DNA of 35,094 nucleotides, from assembly GCA_030599095.1 (NCBI GenBank), contig JAUVOQ010000014.1:1-35094 (forward strand). The letters are read 5' to 3'. Every line of letters starts with the position of its first letter. Position 1 is the first letter of the stretch. This document shows positions 12,815 through 21,600 of the stretch, piece after piece. The notes under the pieces are model-generated. The model made no database searches and was not told where the DNA came from. It was given only the letters and a program-made list of their open reading frames with translations. Source of the DNA: Candidatus Ruthturnera sp. (GTDB lineage: Bacteria; Pseudomonadota; Gammaproteobacteria; PS1; Pseudothioglobaceae). The position numbers and the translations under genes were made by a program.

Positions 12815-14014
12815 ATGCAAGACAGGCGAGTTTTATCAGGCATGCGACCTACGGGTCAACTTCATTTAGGTCATTATCATGGCGTTTTGAAAAATTGGCT
12901 GGCGTTACAAAATGAGTACGATTCTTACTTTTTTGTGGCTGATTGGCATGCATTTACCACGCATTATTCAGACAAGATAGATTTAAACACCCATGTTATG
13001 GAAATGGTGGTTGACTGGTTGGCTGTAGGTATTAATCCAAATACTTCAACGATTTTTGTACAATCCAAAGTGCCTGAACATGCAGAGCTGCACTTGTTGC
13101 TTTCCATGTCAACGCCTTTAAGTTGGTTGGAGCGCGTGCCTTCATATAAGGATCAACAACTTAAATTAAACACTAAAGATTTAGCAACTTATGGATTTTT
13201 GGGTTACCCTTTATTGCAAAGTGCAGACATCTTAATTTATAAGGCAGGACTCGTGCCAGTCGGTGAAGACCAAGTCGCACATATTGAGTTGACACGTGAG
13301 GTGGCTAGACGTTTTAATTATCTCTATGGTCGTGAAGTTGATTTTGAAGAAAAGGCTGAAATTGCCATTAGTAAAATGGGTAAAAAACAAGCTAAATCGT
13401 ACCGTTCATTGCGTAAAACCTACCAAGAAACAGGTGATGATGAGGCTTTAATAAAGGCGCAAGCCTTGCTACAGCAACAACAAAATATTACTCTGGGTGA
13501 TAGAGAAAGGCTTTCAGGCTATATTGAAGGCGTGGGCAAGATTATCTTACCTGAACCTGAGTCATTATTAACCAAAGCTTCGAAAATGCCAGGGCTAGAT
13601 GGTCAAAAAATGAGTAAATCTTATGGTAACACGATTTCCTTGCGAGACACTACCGAGCAAATACAAGCCAAGATTAAGCGTATGCCAACTGATCCTGCCA
13701 GAATCAAGCTGACTGATTCGGGCAATCCACAAAAATGTCCCGTATGGCAACTGCATAAAGTATATTCAAACAAATCAACTTGTGATTGGGTGGTGGAGGG
13801 TTGTACCAAGGCTAAAATGGGTTGTGTAGAATGCAAACAGCCTATTATTAATGCCATTGAAGAGGCGTTAACCCCTATACAAGAGCGTATTGCTAAATAT
13901 CAAGCAGACCCAGAACTTATTAAGCAAATTATTTTTGAAGGCTCTGAAAAAGCCAGAAGTGTTGCTAAAGAAACCATGATGGAGGTTCGAGAGGCGATGG
14001 GCATTAATTATTGA
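12815..14014 (+). CDS. trpS: Tryptophanyl-tRNA synthetase TrpS
   Basis: A 399-residue class I synthetase that charges tRNA-Trp. The HIGH equivalent is HLGH (17-20) and the KMSKS loop is KMSKS (265-269). SADILIYKAGLVPVGEDQVAH is the conserved Trp/ATP pocket strand. It is longer than the E. coli enzyme because of an insert at about residues 185-255 (KKQAKSYRSLRKTYQETGDD onward), a form known from other proteobacteria. It starts 30 bp after coaX. A promoter for the next unit overlaps its stop. Confidence 0.96.
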   Translation: MQDRRVLSGMRPTGQLHLGHYHGVLKNWLALQNEYDSYFFVADWHAFTTHYSDKIDLNTHVMEMVVDWLAVGINPNTSTIFVQSKVPEHAELHLLLSMSTPLSWLERVPSYKDQQLKLNTKDLATYGFLGYPLLQSADILIYKAGLVPVGEDQVAHIELTREVARRFNYLYGREVDFEEKAEIAISKMGKKQAKSYRSLRKTYQETGDDEALIKAQALLQQQQNITLGDRERLSGYIEGVGKIILPEPESLLTKASKMPGLDGQKMSKSYGNTISLRDTTEQIQAKIKRMPTDPARIKLTDSGNPQKCPVWQLHKVYSNKSTCDWVVEGCTKAKMGCVECKQPIINAIEEALTPIQERIAKYQADPELIKQIIFEGSEKARSVAKETMMEVREAMGINY

Positions 14015-14040
14015 TTAATAATTAATAATTGTGCTATAAT
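14011..14040 (+). promoter_or_regulatory. Sigma70 promoter with extended -10
   Basis: TTGATT (14011-14016) and TATAAT (14035-14040) with an 18-bp spacer. The -10 is preceded by TGC, an extended -10. It overlaps the trpS stop and drives the region beginning with the short reading frame at 14076. Confidence 0.65.
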
Positions 14041-14075
14041 TATTTACATCAATATAACTTAGGAAGGATAAAGCG

Positions 14076-14114
14076 ATGACTATTTTACAAGAAGGGTCAA
14101 ACGGACTTGAGTAA
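14076..14114 (+). CDS. Possible 12-residue leader peptide (MTILQEGSNGLE)
   Basis: An ATG with an excellent ribosome binding site (AGGAAGGA, 7 nt upstream) opens a 12-codon frame whose stop lies just inside the next gene's TTG start (14107). It could be a coupling leader for the DUF4760-like gene or the truncated start of a lost gene. I cannot tell which. Confidence 0.4.
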   Translation: MTILQEGSNGLE

Positions 14115-14562
14115 TCAAATAATTTTTCAAATCATACAAACAGCCACTTTAGTAGTGGCTGTTTTCGTTGCGTGGGTTTCAATTAAAAAACAAAGAGAAA
14201 CCATCAAAAAAGACAAAACCATCTCCCTATTAATGAAAGACTTGGAATATGATTTTTTAGAGTCTGGCATGAGGACTTTAAGACATATTCATCATAGCGA
14301 AGATGACGATGTGGCTATTTATGCAAACGCAACCCATTTACAAGATGAAAAGGCTATTTCCATTAGAAATTTGCTTAATTACTACGAAAATATCAGTGTT
14401 GGCATTGCTGCTGATATTGAGATGATTAAAAAATCTCAAAAATTGATGATTATTGCTATTTATAAACAATCTAAACCTTTTATTATTCGTCTTAGGGAGC
14501 AAAATAAAAACCCAAATTTGTACATAGAGTTTGAAAAATTTATTGGTATTTTAAATGCCTGA
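14107..14562 (+). CDS. DUF4760-like single-pass membrane protein
   Basis: About 151 residues. One N-terminal membrane segment (IIFQIIQTATLVVAVFVAWV) is followed by a cytoplasmic helical domain with ISIRNLLNYYENISVGIAAD, the pattern typical of DUF4760 proteins, which are often found in accessory or defence-rich regions. Function is unknown. It starts with TTG at 14107, with GAAGGG 10 nt upstream, overlapping the short frame at 14076. It overlaps rluB by 8 bp. A separate promoter at 14011 serves it, so rluB may depend on this transcript. Confidence 0.6.
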   Translation: MSNQIIFQIIQTATLVVAVFVAWVSIKKQRETIKKDKTISLLMKDLEYDFLESGMRTLRHIHHSEDDDVAIYANATHLQDEKAISIRNLLNYYENISVGIAADIEMIKKSQKLMIIAIYKQSKPFIIRLREQNKNPNLYIEFEKFIGILNA

Positions 14563-15307
14563 AAGGCTACAAAAACTTATTGCCAGTGCTGGTTATGGCT
14601 CTCGTCGCTGGGCAGAGCGCTTAATTGAGCAAGGGCGTATTGAGGTTAATAATAAAACCGCCAGTATTGGCGACAAGGCTGAAATAACCGACCGTGCTAA
14701 GATTGATGGGCGGAAAATTGATTTAAGTCGTTATATCCAGCAACAGATAAAAGTTATTATTTTGAATAAGCAAGCAGGTGTTATTTGCTCTAATTCAGAT
14801 GATAAAGGACGAAAGAGTGTTTATAGTTTGCTGCCTAAAGAGTCGCGCTGGGTTATGGTGGGGCGTCTTGATTTGAACACTTCTGGTTTATTGCTTTTTA
14901 CAAACAATGGCGATTTGGCTAATAAACTCATGCATCCCAGTTCGCAAATTGATAGGGAATATGCTGTTAGGGTGTTGGGTCAAGTTGAGAATGAGGATTT
15001 AAAAAAACTCACTCAAGGTGTTAAGCTTGATGATGGCTTTGCTAAGTTTAACCAAATAACGCTTGGTGGGGGTCAGGGTGCTAATCGTTGGTATAAAGTC
15101 GTGCTTAAAGAGGGCAGAAAACGTGAGGTAAGGCGTTTGTGGGAGGCGTTAGGATTTAAGGTATCACGCCTTATTCGTATTCGTTTTGGTGAGATTCGCT
15201 TGCCTGATAATCTTAGAGCTAATCGGTATGACTATTTAAAATCCAGACAAGTAAAGTTATTGATTGATGCTGTAGAAACCACTGCATCAACCCATCACAA
15301 CTTATGA
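14555..15307 (+). CDS. rluB: 23S rRNA pseudouridine(2605) synthase RluB
   Basis: A 250-residue RsuA-family enzyme. An S4 domain lies at residues 1-60 (RLQKLIASAGYGSRRWAERL). The catalytic motif GRLDLNTSGLLL has Asp106, and EGRKREVRRLWEALGFKVSR is the family RNA-contact signature. It isomerises U2605 of 23S rRNA. RluE/RluF types differ in length and N-terminus, and RluB fits best. The start overlaps the DUF4760-like gene. No terminator is obvious downstream. Confidence 0.93.
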   Translation: MPERLQKLIASAGYGSRRWAERLIEQGRIEVNNKTASIGDKAEITDRAKIDGRKIDLSRYIQQQIKVIILNKQAGVICSNSDDKGRKSVYSLLPKESRWVMVGRLDLNTSGLLLFTNNGDLANKLMHPSSQIDREYAVRVLGQVENEDLKKLTQGVKLDDGFAKFNQITLGGGQGANRWYKVVLKEGRKREVRRLWEALGFKVSRLIRIRFGEIRLPDNLRANRYDYLKSRQVKLLIDAVETTASTHHNL

Positions 15308-15585
15308 GACACATGGCTTCGCCTAAAATAGTGCCATTACAACAAACTCACAGTTTGCCTCATATGATTCATTAACGCAAAATTCTGTTATGCCAGTATT
15401 TAATCATTCAAGCGTTATTGACGCTGTTCAAATTAAAAAACTTACTGTTGATGTGCGCTAATTAGGTGGTGGTGTTGTCGTTAAATAAAGCACTTAACGC
15501 CTCTACCACAGGGTGTTCTTTCTAATCTAAAAACCATATTTTTTAAAAAATACTTATTAGCTTTGTAGGTATAATCCCCCCTGAT
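15308..15585. other. Intergenic region with tRNA-Thr promoter -10; no gene recognised
   Basis: There is no convincing gene. A 23-codon frame at about 15390 (MPVFNHSSVIDAVQIKKLTV…) has no ribosome binding site. TATAAT at 15570-15575 followed by a C-rich discriminator, 10 bp before the tRNA, resembles stringently controlled stable-RNA promoters. The -35 is poor. Confidence 0.5.
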
Positions 15586-15661
15586 GCCGAAGTAGCACAG
15601 TTGGTAGTGCAACTGATTTGTAATCAGTAGGTCGCCAGTTCGAGTCCGGCCTTCGGCACCA
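15586..15661 (+). tRNA. tRNA-Thr(TGT)
   Basis: A 76-nt cloverleaf with encoded CCA. The acceptor GCCGAAG pairs perfectly with CTTCGGC. The anticodon stem ACTGA/TCAGT encloses TTTGTAA, anticodon TGT. The T arm contains TTCGAGT. A hairpin (AAGGTTATC/GATGACCTT) lies about 10 bp downstream and may act in 3' processing. Confidence 0.97.
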
Positions 15662-15752
15662 GTATTTTAAAAGGTTATCACTTAGATGACCTTGATACTA
15701 GATTTGCCTTTGCTTACGCTACAAACACAGTGCAGTTGAAGTTGGTAGATTC

Positions 15753-15797
15753 TTAACCAACAAAAGGAAAAGGTTGCCCTTAGAATTTGAAGTTAGG
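15753..15797 (+). repeat. Left inverted repeat flanking the TPR gene
   Basis: Shares with the reverse complement of 16967-17005, in order, TTAACCAACAAAA, GTTG, CTTAGAATTTGAA and TTAGG. It has a 6-bp longer spacer after the first block. Its inner end reaches the first codons of the TPR reading frame. Confidence 0.88.
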
Positions 15798-15810
15798 TTT
15801 TAAAAGAAAA

Positions 15811-16971
15811 ATGACAAAGAATAAAATGGATTTGATTGCATTACGCCTAGCTGCAACTGAGGCGTATAACAAGCAAGACTGGAAGCAAGCTATTAAACTT
15901 TGCACCGATATTATCGAACAAAATCCAAAAGATGTTCATACTTTTAGCAATCGTGGGGTTGCTTATAACAAGCTAGGGCAATTCGACCAGGCTATTCAAG
16001 ATTTCAACCAAGCTATTGATATTAATCCAGAATACACTCATGCTTTTTTTAATCGTGGGAATACTTATAACGAGCTAGGGCAAGTCGACCAGGCTATTCA
16101 AGATTTAGACCAAACTATTGCACTTAATCCAAAATATGCTAAGGCTTTTAATAGTCGTGGGAGTATTTATGCCAACAAACTAAAGCAATTCGACCAAGCT
16201 ATTCAAGATTTCGAGCAAGTTATTGTTTTTGAACCCGAAAATGCTATGGCTTTTTATAATCGTGGGATTGTTTATACCAAACTAAAGCAATTCTACCGAT
16301 CTATTCAAGAGTTTGACAAAGCCATTGAATTTAATCCAGAATATGCTATGGCTTTTTATAATCGCGGGCTTTCTTATCGACAATTAAAAAAAGAAGATAA
16401 GGCGATTGCTGATTTTAAAAAAGCAGAAAGCATTGACCCAACCATTATCTCTCAAGAGCAAACTAAGAAAGAAGAAGAAAACTTTGAAAAGGGTTTCAAA
16501 AAAATTCAGGAAAGCAATAAAAAAGTGCAAGAGTTTCAAGAGGTTTTAGAAGAACTAAAAGAAGATCACAAAAAAGAAGAAGATACTTGGTTTAAATGGA
16601 GCAAATGGGCGGTCATCATAACTTTAGCATTGATTGTATTGATGTTTGTTTTGGTTGCTTGTGATGTTTTAGAGAGTAGCGACACTTATGTTATTTATAT
16701 TTTTTCTTCTATTGTGACTTTTACTATTATTCGCCAATATACCAATGCTAAATCAATGCGTATTGAAGCCAGCAATCGTGTGGCAATGGCTAAAATGTTT
16801 GAGCGTGTGAAAAATGAAAACCCTAACTATCAGAAAGAATTTTTACCCAAGCTCGCTGATGCTATTGTATATTCTACGCTGAAAGAGAAAAATAATACCG
16901 ATGGACTGGTAGAAAAAATTATAGACAGAATAGACAGAATAGACAGAATAGCGAAACTTAAAAAATCCTAA
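15811..16971 (+). CDS. TPR-repeat membrane protein
   Basis: 386 residues from ATG 15811. TTG 15787 or ATG 15826 are possible alternatives, and no start has a strong ribosome binding site. Five consecutive 34-residue tetratricopeptide repeats (for example QFDQAIQDFNQAIDINPEYT) fill about residues 10-205. A Glu/Lys-rich coiled coil (about 210-255), two hydrophobic segments (WAVIITLALIVLMFVLVACD and YVIYIFSSIVTFTIIRQY) and a cytoplasmic-type tail ending in DRI repeats follow. It is probably a membrane-anchored protein-interaction scaffold with no assignable process. The whole gene sits between inverted repeats, and the stop lies inside the right one. Confidence 0.75.
   Translation: MTKNKMDLIALRLAATEAYNKQDWKQAIKLCTDIIEQNPKDVHTFSNRGVAYNKLGQFDQAIQDFNQAIDINPEYTHAFFNRGNTYNELGQVDQAIQDLDQTIALNPKYAKAFNSRGSIYANKLKQFDQAIQDFEQVIVFEPENAMAFYNRGIVYTKLKQFYRSIQEFDKAIEFNPEYAMAFYNRGLSYRQLKKEDKAIADFKKAESIDPTIISQEQTKKEEENFEKGFKKIQESNKKVQEFQEVLEELKEDHKKEEDTWFKWSKWAVIITLALIVLMFVLVACDVLESSDTYVIYIFSSIVTFTIIRQYTNAKSMRIEASNRVAMAKMFERVKNENPNYQKEFLPKLADAIVYSTLKEKNNTDGLVEKIIDRIDRIDRIAKLKKS
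16921..16950 (+). repeat. 9-bp tandem repeat at the end of the TPR gene
   Basis: ATAGACAGA is repeated three times plus a partial copy, encoding Asp-Arg-Ile triplets. Copy-number change would keep the frame. Confidence 0.9.
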
Positions 16972-17005
16972 TTTCAAATTCTAAGTACAACTTTTTGTTG
17001 GTTAA
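16967..17005 (-). repeat. Right inverted repeat flanking the TPR gene
   Basis: Inverted partner of 15753-15797 with two perfect 13-bp blocks. The TPR stop codon lies within it. It continues into GGTTAATAAG outside the gene. Confidence 0.88.
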
Positions 17006-17120
17006 TAAGTGGTCTTGCTAAGTTTGTATGTTTGGTGTTGGTGGCAAGGCAACAGTCTATAAGTTGTCAACAACAACCTAGAAAATAAGACTAAATAGCA
17101 CCCGTTTATTCTTTGGATTA

Positions 17121-17804
17121 TTAAGTTCTGGCTAGAATAAGCACATCACAAGATTCAACGCCAACCTTAGTGATGGTTTTTGCCAACTCATTCAGGCTAG
17201 AGCCAGTGGTCATAACATCATCAACCAATAAAACTTTTTTATAAGGCATGGCTTGCGCGCTAAACGCACCTTTAATTTCTTTTTTTCGCTGCACTAGGTT
17301 TAGTGATGATAATGGCTTGGTGGCTTTGATACGCCTAACATTTTTCGTGTCAATAATGGCATTGGTATTTTTAGCAATAATTCTTAGCAATTCGTGGGTT
17401 TGGTTATAGCCTCGCTCCTTAATACGTACACGGCTTAGAGGCAATGGGATAATGGCATCATAACTGCCATTTTCTTTAATTATTGAGCAGTATAAATTGT
17501 GTAATTGGTGCGCAAAATAATCACCAATACACAATTGGTGATTAAATTTAAACTGCTTAATGAGTTGTGCGCAAGCGTGAGAATAATCATATAAAACATA
17601 AGTTTTGGAAAAAGCAGGGGAATGGCTCAAGCACTCGCCACAAAAGTTTAAACTAAAACTAGAGGGCAGTCTAACGGCACAACAAAGACAGCGATTATCA
17701 TTAGTAACAAAACTGGATTCGCACGTTTTACATACGCAAAACTTTGCAGTTTCAAAGCAGAGTACGCAGGATTGTTTGGGAATTAGCTTCTGGTAAAAAC
17801 CCAT
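17121..17804 (-). CDS. comF: ComF-family phosphoribosyltransferase-like protein
   Basis: 227 residues. The N-terminus has paired cysteines (CVLC, CVCKTC, CLCC, CGEC) of a double zinc finger. The C-terminal half is a phosphoribosyltransferase fold with IIPLPLSRVRIKERGYNQTH and the PRPP loop VLLVDDVMTTGSSL. ComF proteins are needed for DNA uptake in naturally competent bacteria. No other competence gene is in the window. The start overlaps yaaA by 22 bp, so it is probably translated from the yaaA transcript. Length and motifs are typical. Confidence 0.9.
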   Translation of the reverse strand: MGFYQKLIPKQSCVLCFETAKFCVCKTCESSFVTNDNRCLCCAVRLPSSFSLNFCGECLSHSPAFSKTYVLYDYSHACAQLIKQFKFNHQLCIGDYFAHQLHNLYCSIIKENGSYDAIIPLPLSRVRIKERGYNQTHELLRIIAKNTNAIIDTKNVRRIKATKPLSSLNLVQRKKEIKGAFSAQAMPYKKVLLVDDVMTTGSSLNELAKTITKVGVESCDVLILART

Positions 17805-18535
17805 GTTGTGTCATCAGACATATCGGCTCTAAATTGATAGTCTTGTTTGTCAAAACTTTTCAAATCCTCTGCATTGGTGATTCTATTTTTAATCATATAA
17901 TTAACCATCAAACCTCTGGCACGTTTGGCATAAATGCCAATGGTTTTATAGGTATCATTTTTAAGCTCTTTAAAAGCGATGTTAATGATTTTGGCATTTA
18001 AGGCTTGTTGATTAATGCCTTTAAAATACTCATTAGAAGCAAGGTTAATGATAATGTCGGTCTCATCTTTGTTTAATATAGTTGAAATCTCATCACCCCA
18101 AAACTCATATAAATTCTTACCCTTGGTGTTTTCAAGCCGAGTACCCATCTCCAAACGATAGGGCTGAATTAGGTCAAGTGGGCGAATCACACCGTATAAG
18201 CCTGATAATATGCGCAAAGTGTGTTGTGCAAACTCTAAATCCGCCATTGATAAAGAAGGCACATCAATACCACTATAAACATCACCCTTGAATGCAAGCA
18301 ATGCTTGCTTGGCATTGGTTAGACTAAAAGGGGTTGAAAATATCTGAAAGCGTTCGTGGTTTAAACTTGCCAGTTTGTCGCTAATTGACATCAGTTGCGC
18401 TATCTCATCTTGGCTTTTTGCCTTTAAGAGTTTAATTAACACACCAGATTGTTTAATTTGGCGTGTTTGCGTGTATTTATCAATATTAATGGTGGAAAAA
18501 TCTTGAGTTTTTGAAGGGGAAATGATGGTTAACAT
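17783..18535 (-). CDS. yaaA: Peroxide stress protein YaaA (DUF328)
   Basis: 250 residues of the YaaA/UPF0246 family. Conserved segments are ISPSKTQDF at the start, FKGDVYSGIDVPSLSMADLE, RILSGLYGVIRPLDLIQPYR then LEMGTRL, and KRARGLMVNYMI near the end. In E. coli the protein lowers free iron and limits oxidative DNA damage during peroxide stress. Here it leads a two-gene unit with comF, transcribed away from gltB. That a peroxide-protection gene is kept while mutM has decayed about 9 kb away may be coincidence. Confidence 0.93.
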   Translation of the reverse strand: MLTIISPSKTQDFSTINIDKYTQTRQIKQSGVLIKLLKAKSQDEIAQLMSISDKLASLNHERFQIFSTPFSLTNAKQALLAFKGDVYSGIDVPSLSMADLEFAQHTLRILSGLYGVIRPLDLIQPYRLEMGTRLENTKGKNLYEFWGDEISTILNKDETDIIINLASNEYFKGINQQALNAKIINIAFKELKNDTYKTIGIYAKRARGLMVNYMIKNRITNAEDLKSFDKQDYQFRADMSDDTTWVFTRS

Positions 18536-18588
18536 TGAATAAAACTTAAATAAAATTAGGCTGAAATTTTACCTTAATATGATTGGTA

Positions 18589-18612
18589 AATACACCACTA
18601 AAGTGGTGTATT
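18589..18612. promoter_or_regulatory. Perfect palindrome upstream of gltB
   Basis: AATACACCACT and AGTGGTGTATT form an 11-bp inverted repeat around AA. It ends 28 bp before the likely gltB -10 (TATAAT, 18641-18646), i.e. near the -35. No T-run follows on either strand. A regulator-binding site for gltB or for divergent yaaA is more likely than a terminator. Confidence 0.55.
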
Positions 18613-18685
18613 AGAGGCATTAATAAAGTATTTTTTACGTTATAATTAAGAAATTTTTCAATTTTTATTTTGTAGATTTTAGCCT

Positions 18686-21600
18686 ATGAACACCCAATTA
18701 TTACACCTGCCTAAAGCACATGGTCTTTATCATCCAAATAATGAAAAAGAAAACTGTGGCGTAGGTTTTATCGCCCACATCAAAGGTCAATCTTCACACC
18801 AAATTACCCTTGATGCCTTGGAAATGTTATCCAGAATGGACCATCGTGGTGGTTGTGGTTGTGAAACTAATACAGGTGATGGCGCTGGTATTTTAACGAA
18901 CATTCCGCATGGATTTTTCATTCAAGAAATTAGGCGTTTATTTGGCATGTCAGTTGAAAAAGGTGCTTACGGTGTTGGTAATATTTTCTTACCACAAGAG
19001 GATAAGCAAAGAGCGCATTGCATGGATTTGTTAGAAAAATCCGTTACCCGTGAGGGTCAAACTTTTATTGGCTGGCGTGATGTGCCTATTGATACTGATA
19101 AGGCTAATATTGGCGATATTGCTAGAGAATCCCAACCCGTCATTAAGCAACTCATTATTGCTCGCGCCGAGGGCATTGACACGCCAGCTTTTGAGCGCGC
19201 ATTATTTATTATTAGAAAACACACCTCAAATATCATTAGAACAGACAAAGCCTTGTCTCAAGCATTATTGTTCTACGTTTGTAGTCTGTCAAGTAGTGTT
19301 ATTGTTTACAAAGGCATGTTGATGGGCTCGCAAGTGCTTGATTTTTATCAAGACTTATCTGATATTGAATATTCAACCTATTTGGCGATGGTGCACTCAC
19401 GCTTCTCAACCAACACTTTTCCTTCGTGGGATAGAGCGCAACCTTGCCGCTATATGTCACACAATGGCGAAATTAACACTCGCCAAGGCAATTATAATTG
19501 GATGCATGCTAGAGAAGGTGTGTTAGAAAGTAACCTCTTTAAAGGTGATTTGGGTAAAACTTTGCCTGTTATTGAAACAGAAGTGTCTGATTCTGGTAGT
19601 TTTGACAATGTGTTAGAATTTTTAATGATGAATGGTCGTACCTTGCAAGAGGCGGTGTTAATGATGGTGCCTGAAGCGTGGCAAAATGACGATAACATGA
19701 GCGCTTCAAAGAGAGCATTTTATGAATATTTCTCTAACGTTATGGAACCATGGGACGGACCTGCCTCCATTGCCTTTACAGATGGTACTTATATTGGTGC
19801 AGTGCTTGACCGTAACGGCCTTCGCCCTTCGCGCTACTATTTAACCCATGATGGGCGCGTTATCATGGCAAGTGAAGTGGGTGTGGTCGATGTGGCAACT
19901 GATAATATCAAAACCAAGGGTAGGTTGCGCCCAGGCAAAATGTTTTTGGTTGATTTTGACAAAGGCAAGTTGATTGATGATGAGGCAATTAAATCCGAAT
20001 TTGCCTCAAAAAATCCTTACCAAGACTGGCTAAATGATCAACAAATACACCTATCAGAATTTCTCTGTAAAGCCGAATCACACGGATTCCACCCAGAGTC
20101 ATTAATTCACCGTCAAAAAGCATTCGGCTATAGCACTGAAACCTTGCAATTTATGTTGTTGCCACTGGTTAACGAGTTGCGTGACCCAGTAGGCTCTATG
20201 GGTAATGACTCAGCACTGGCTTGTTTGTCTGGTCAATCACGCATTATTTATGACTATTTTAAGCAATTATTTGCACAAGTCACCAACCCAGCAATTGACT
20301 CTATTCGTGAAGAAGTGGTGATGTCATTACGTTGTTCTATTGGGCCAGAAGGCAACTTACTCAGCGATAAAGCCAAAAATGCACACCGCTTAGTCATTGA
20401 CCATCCAATTTTAACCAATGAAGAGTCCGCTGCATTAAGACATTGCAACCACCGTGGCTGGACGAGCAAAATCATTGATATCACTTATGATATTAATAAG
20501 GGCAAGAAAGTATCTGAATTATTAGACAATATTTGTGCCCAAGGCTCTCAAGCCATTCAAGATGGACACAGTTTAATTGTACTGTCTGATCGTAATATTG
20601 GTAAAAATCGTGTTGCAATGTCTAGTTTATTGGCCTCTTCTGCCCTACACCGATACTTAGTTGCCAGTGCTGAACGTACCCAAGTGGGTATTATTGTTGA
20701 AACAGGCGAGGCTCGCGAGGTCCATCATTTCTGCCTGATGATAGGTTTTGGTGCAGATGCGATTAACCCATACCTTGCATTTGAGGCATTATGGCAAGCA
20801 CGTCGTGATAAGATGATTGATATTAAAAGTGATGACGCCATTATATCTGCCTATCGAAAAGGCATTGCCAAAGGCATGCTAAAAGTCATGGCAAAAATGG
20901 GCATTTCTACTTTAGAATCTTACAAAGGTGCACAAATTTTTGAAGCAGTCGGTCTAGCGCCAGAAGTGATGGATAAGTGCTTTTTTGGCACAGCGTCTCG
21001 CATTGATGGGGTTAATTTTGACATCTTACAAACAGAAGGTGAACAACGCCATCAACATGCTTATCAAACCAACTCTTTGGACAATTTAGGTCAATATCAT
21101 TGGCGCAGTGGTGGCGAAAAACACATGTGGGATCCGCAAGCAATTTCCAACTTGCAAAATGCGGCACGCAATAACGACGAATCAGCTTATTGGGCATTTT
21201 CCAAACATGCCAACGAACAAGGCACGCGCAACTCAACATTGCGCGGTTTGATGTCGTTTAAAAAATCCAATCCAATTTCCATTGATGACGTTGAGGATGT
21301 TAAAGAAATTGTCAAACGTTTTGCCACAGGGGCGATGAGTTTTGGTTCTATTTCAGCAGAATCGCACGAATCACTAGCCATTGCCATGAACCGTCTAGGC
21401 GGCAAATCAAACACAGGCGAGGGTGGCGAAGATGCCAAGCGTTGGACACCAGATGCCAATGGCGACTCACGCCGCAGTGCTATTAAACAGGTAGCTTCAG
21501 GTCGTTTTGGCGTTACCATTGATTATCTTAATAATGCGGATGAAATTCAAATTAAAGTCTCACAAGGTGCGAAACCTGGCGAAGGTGGCGAACTACCTGG

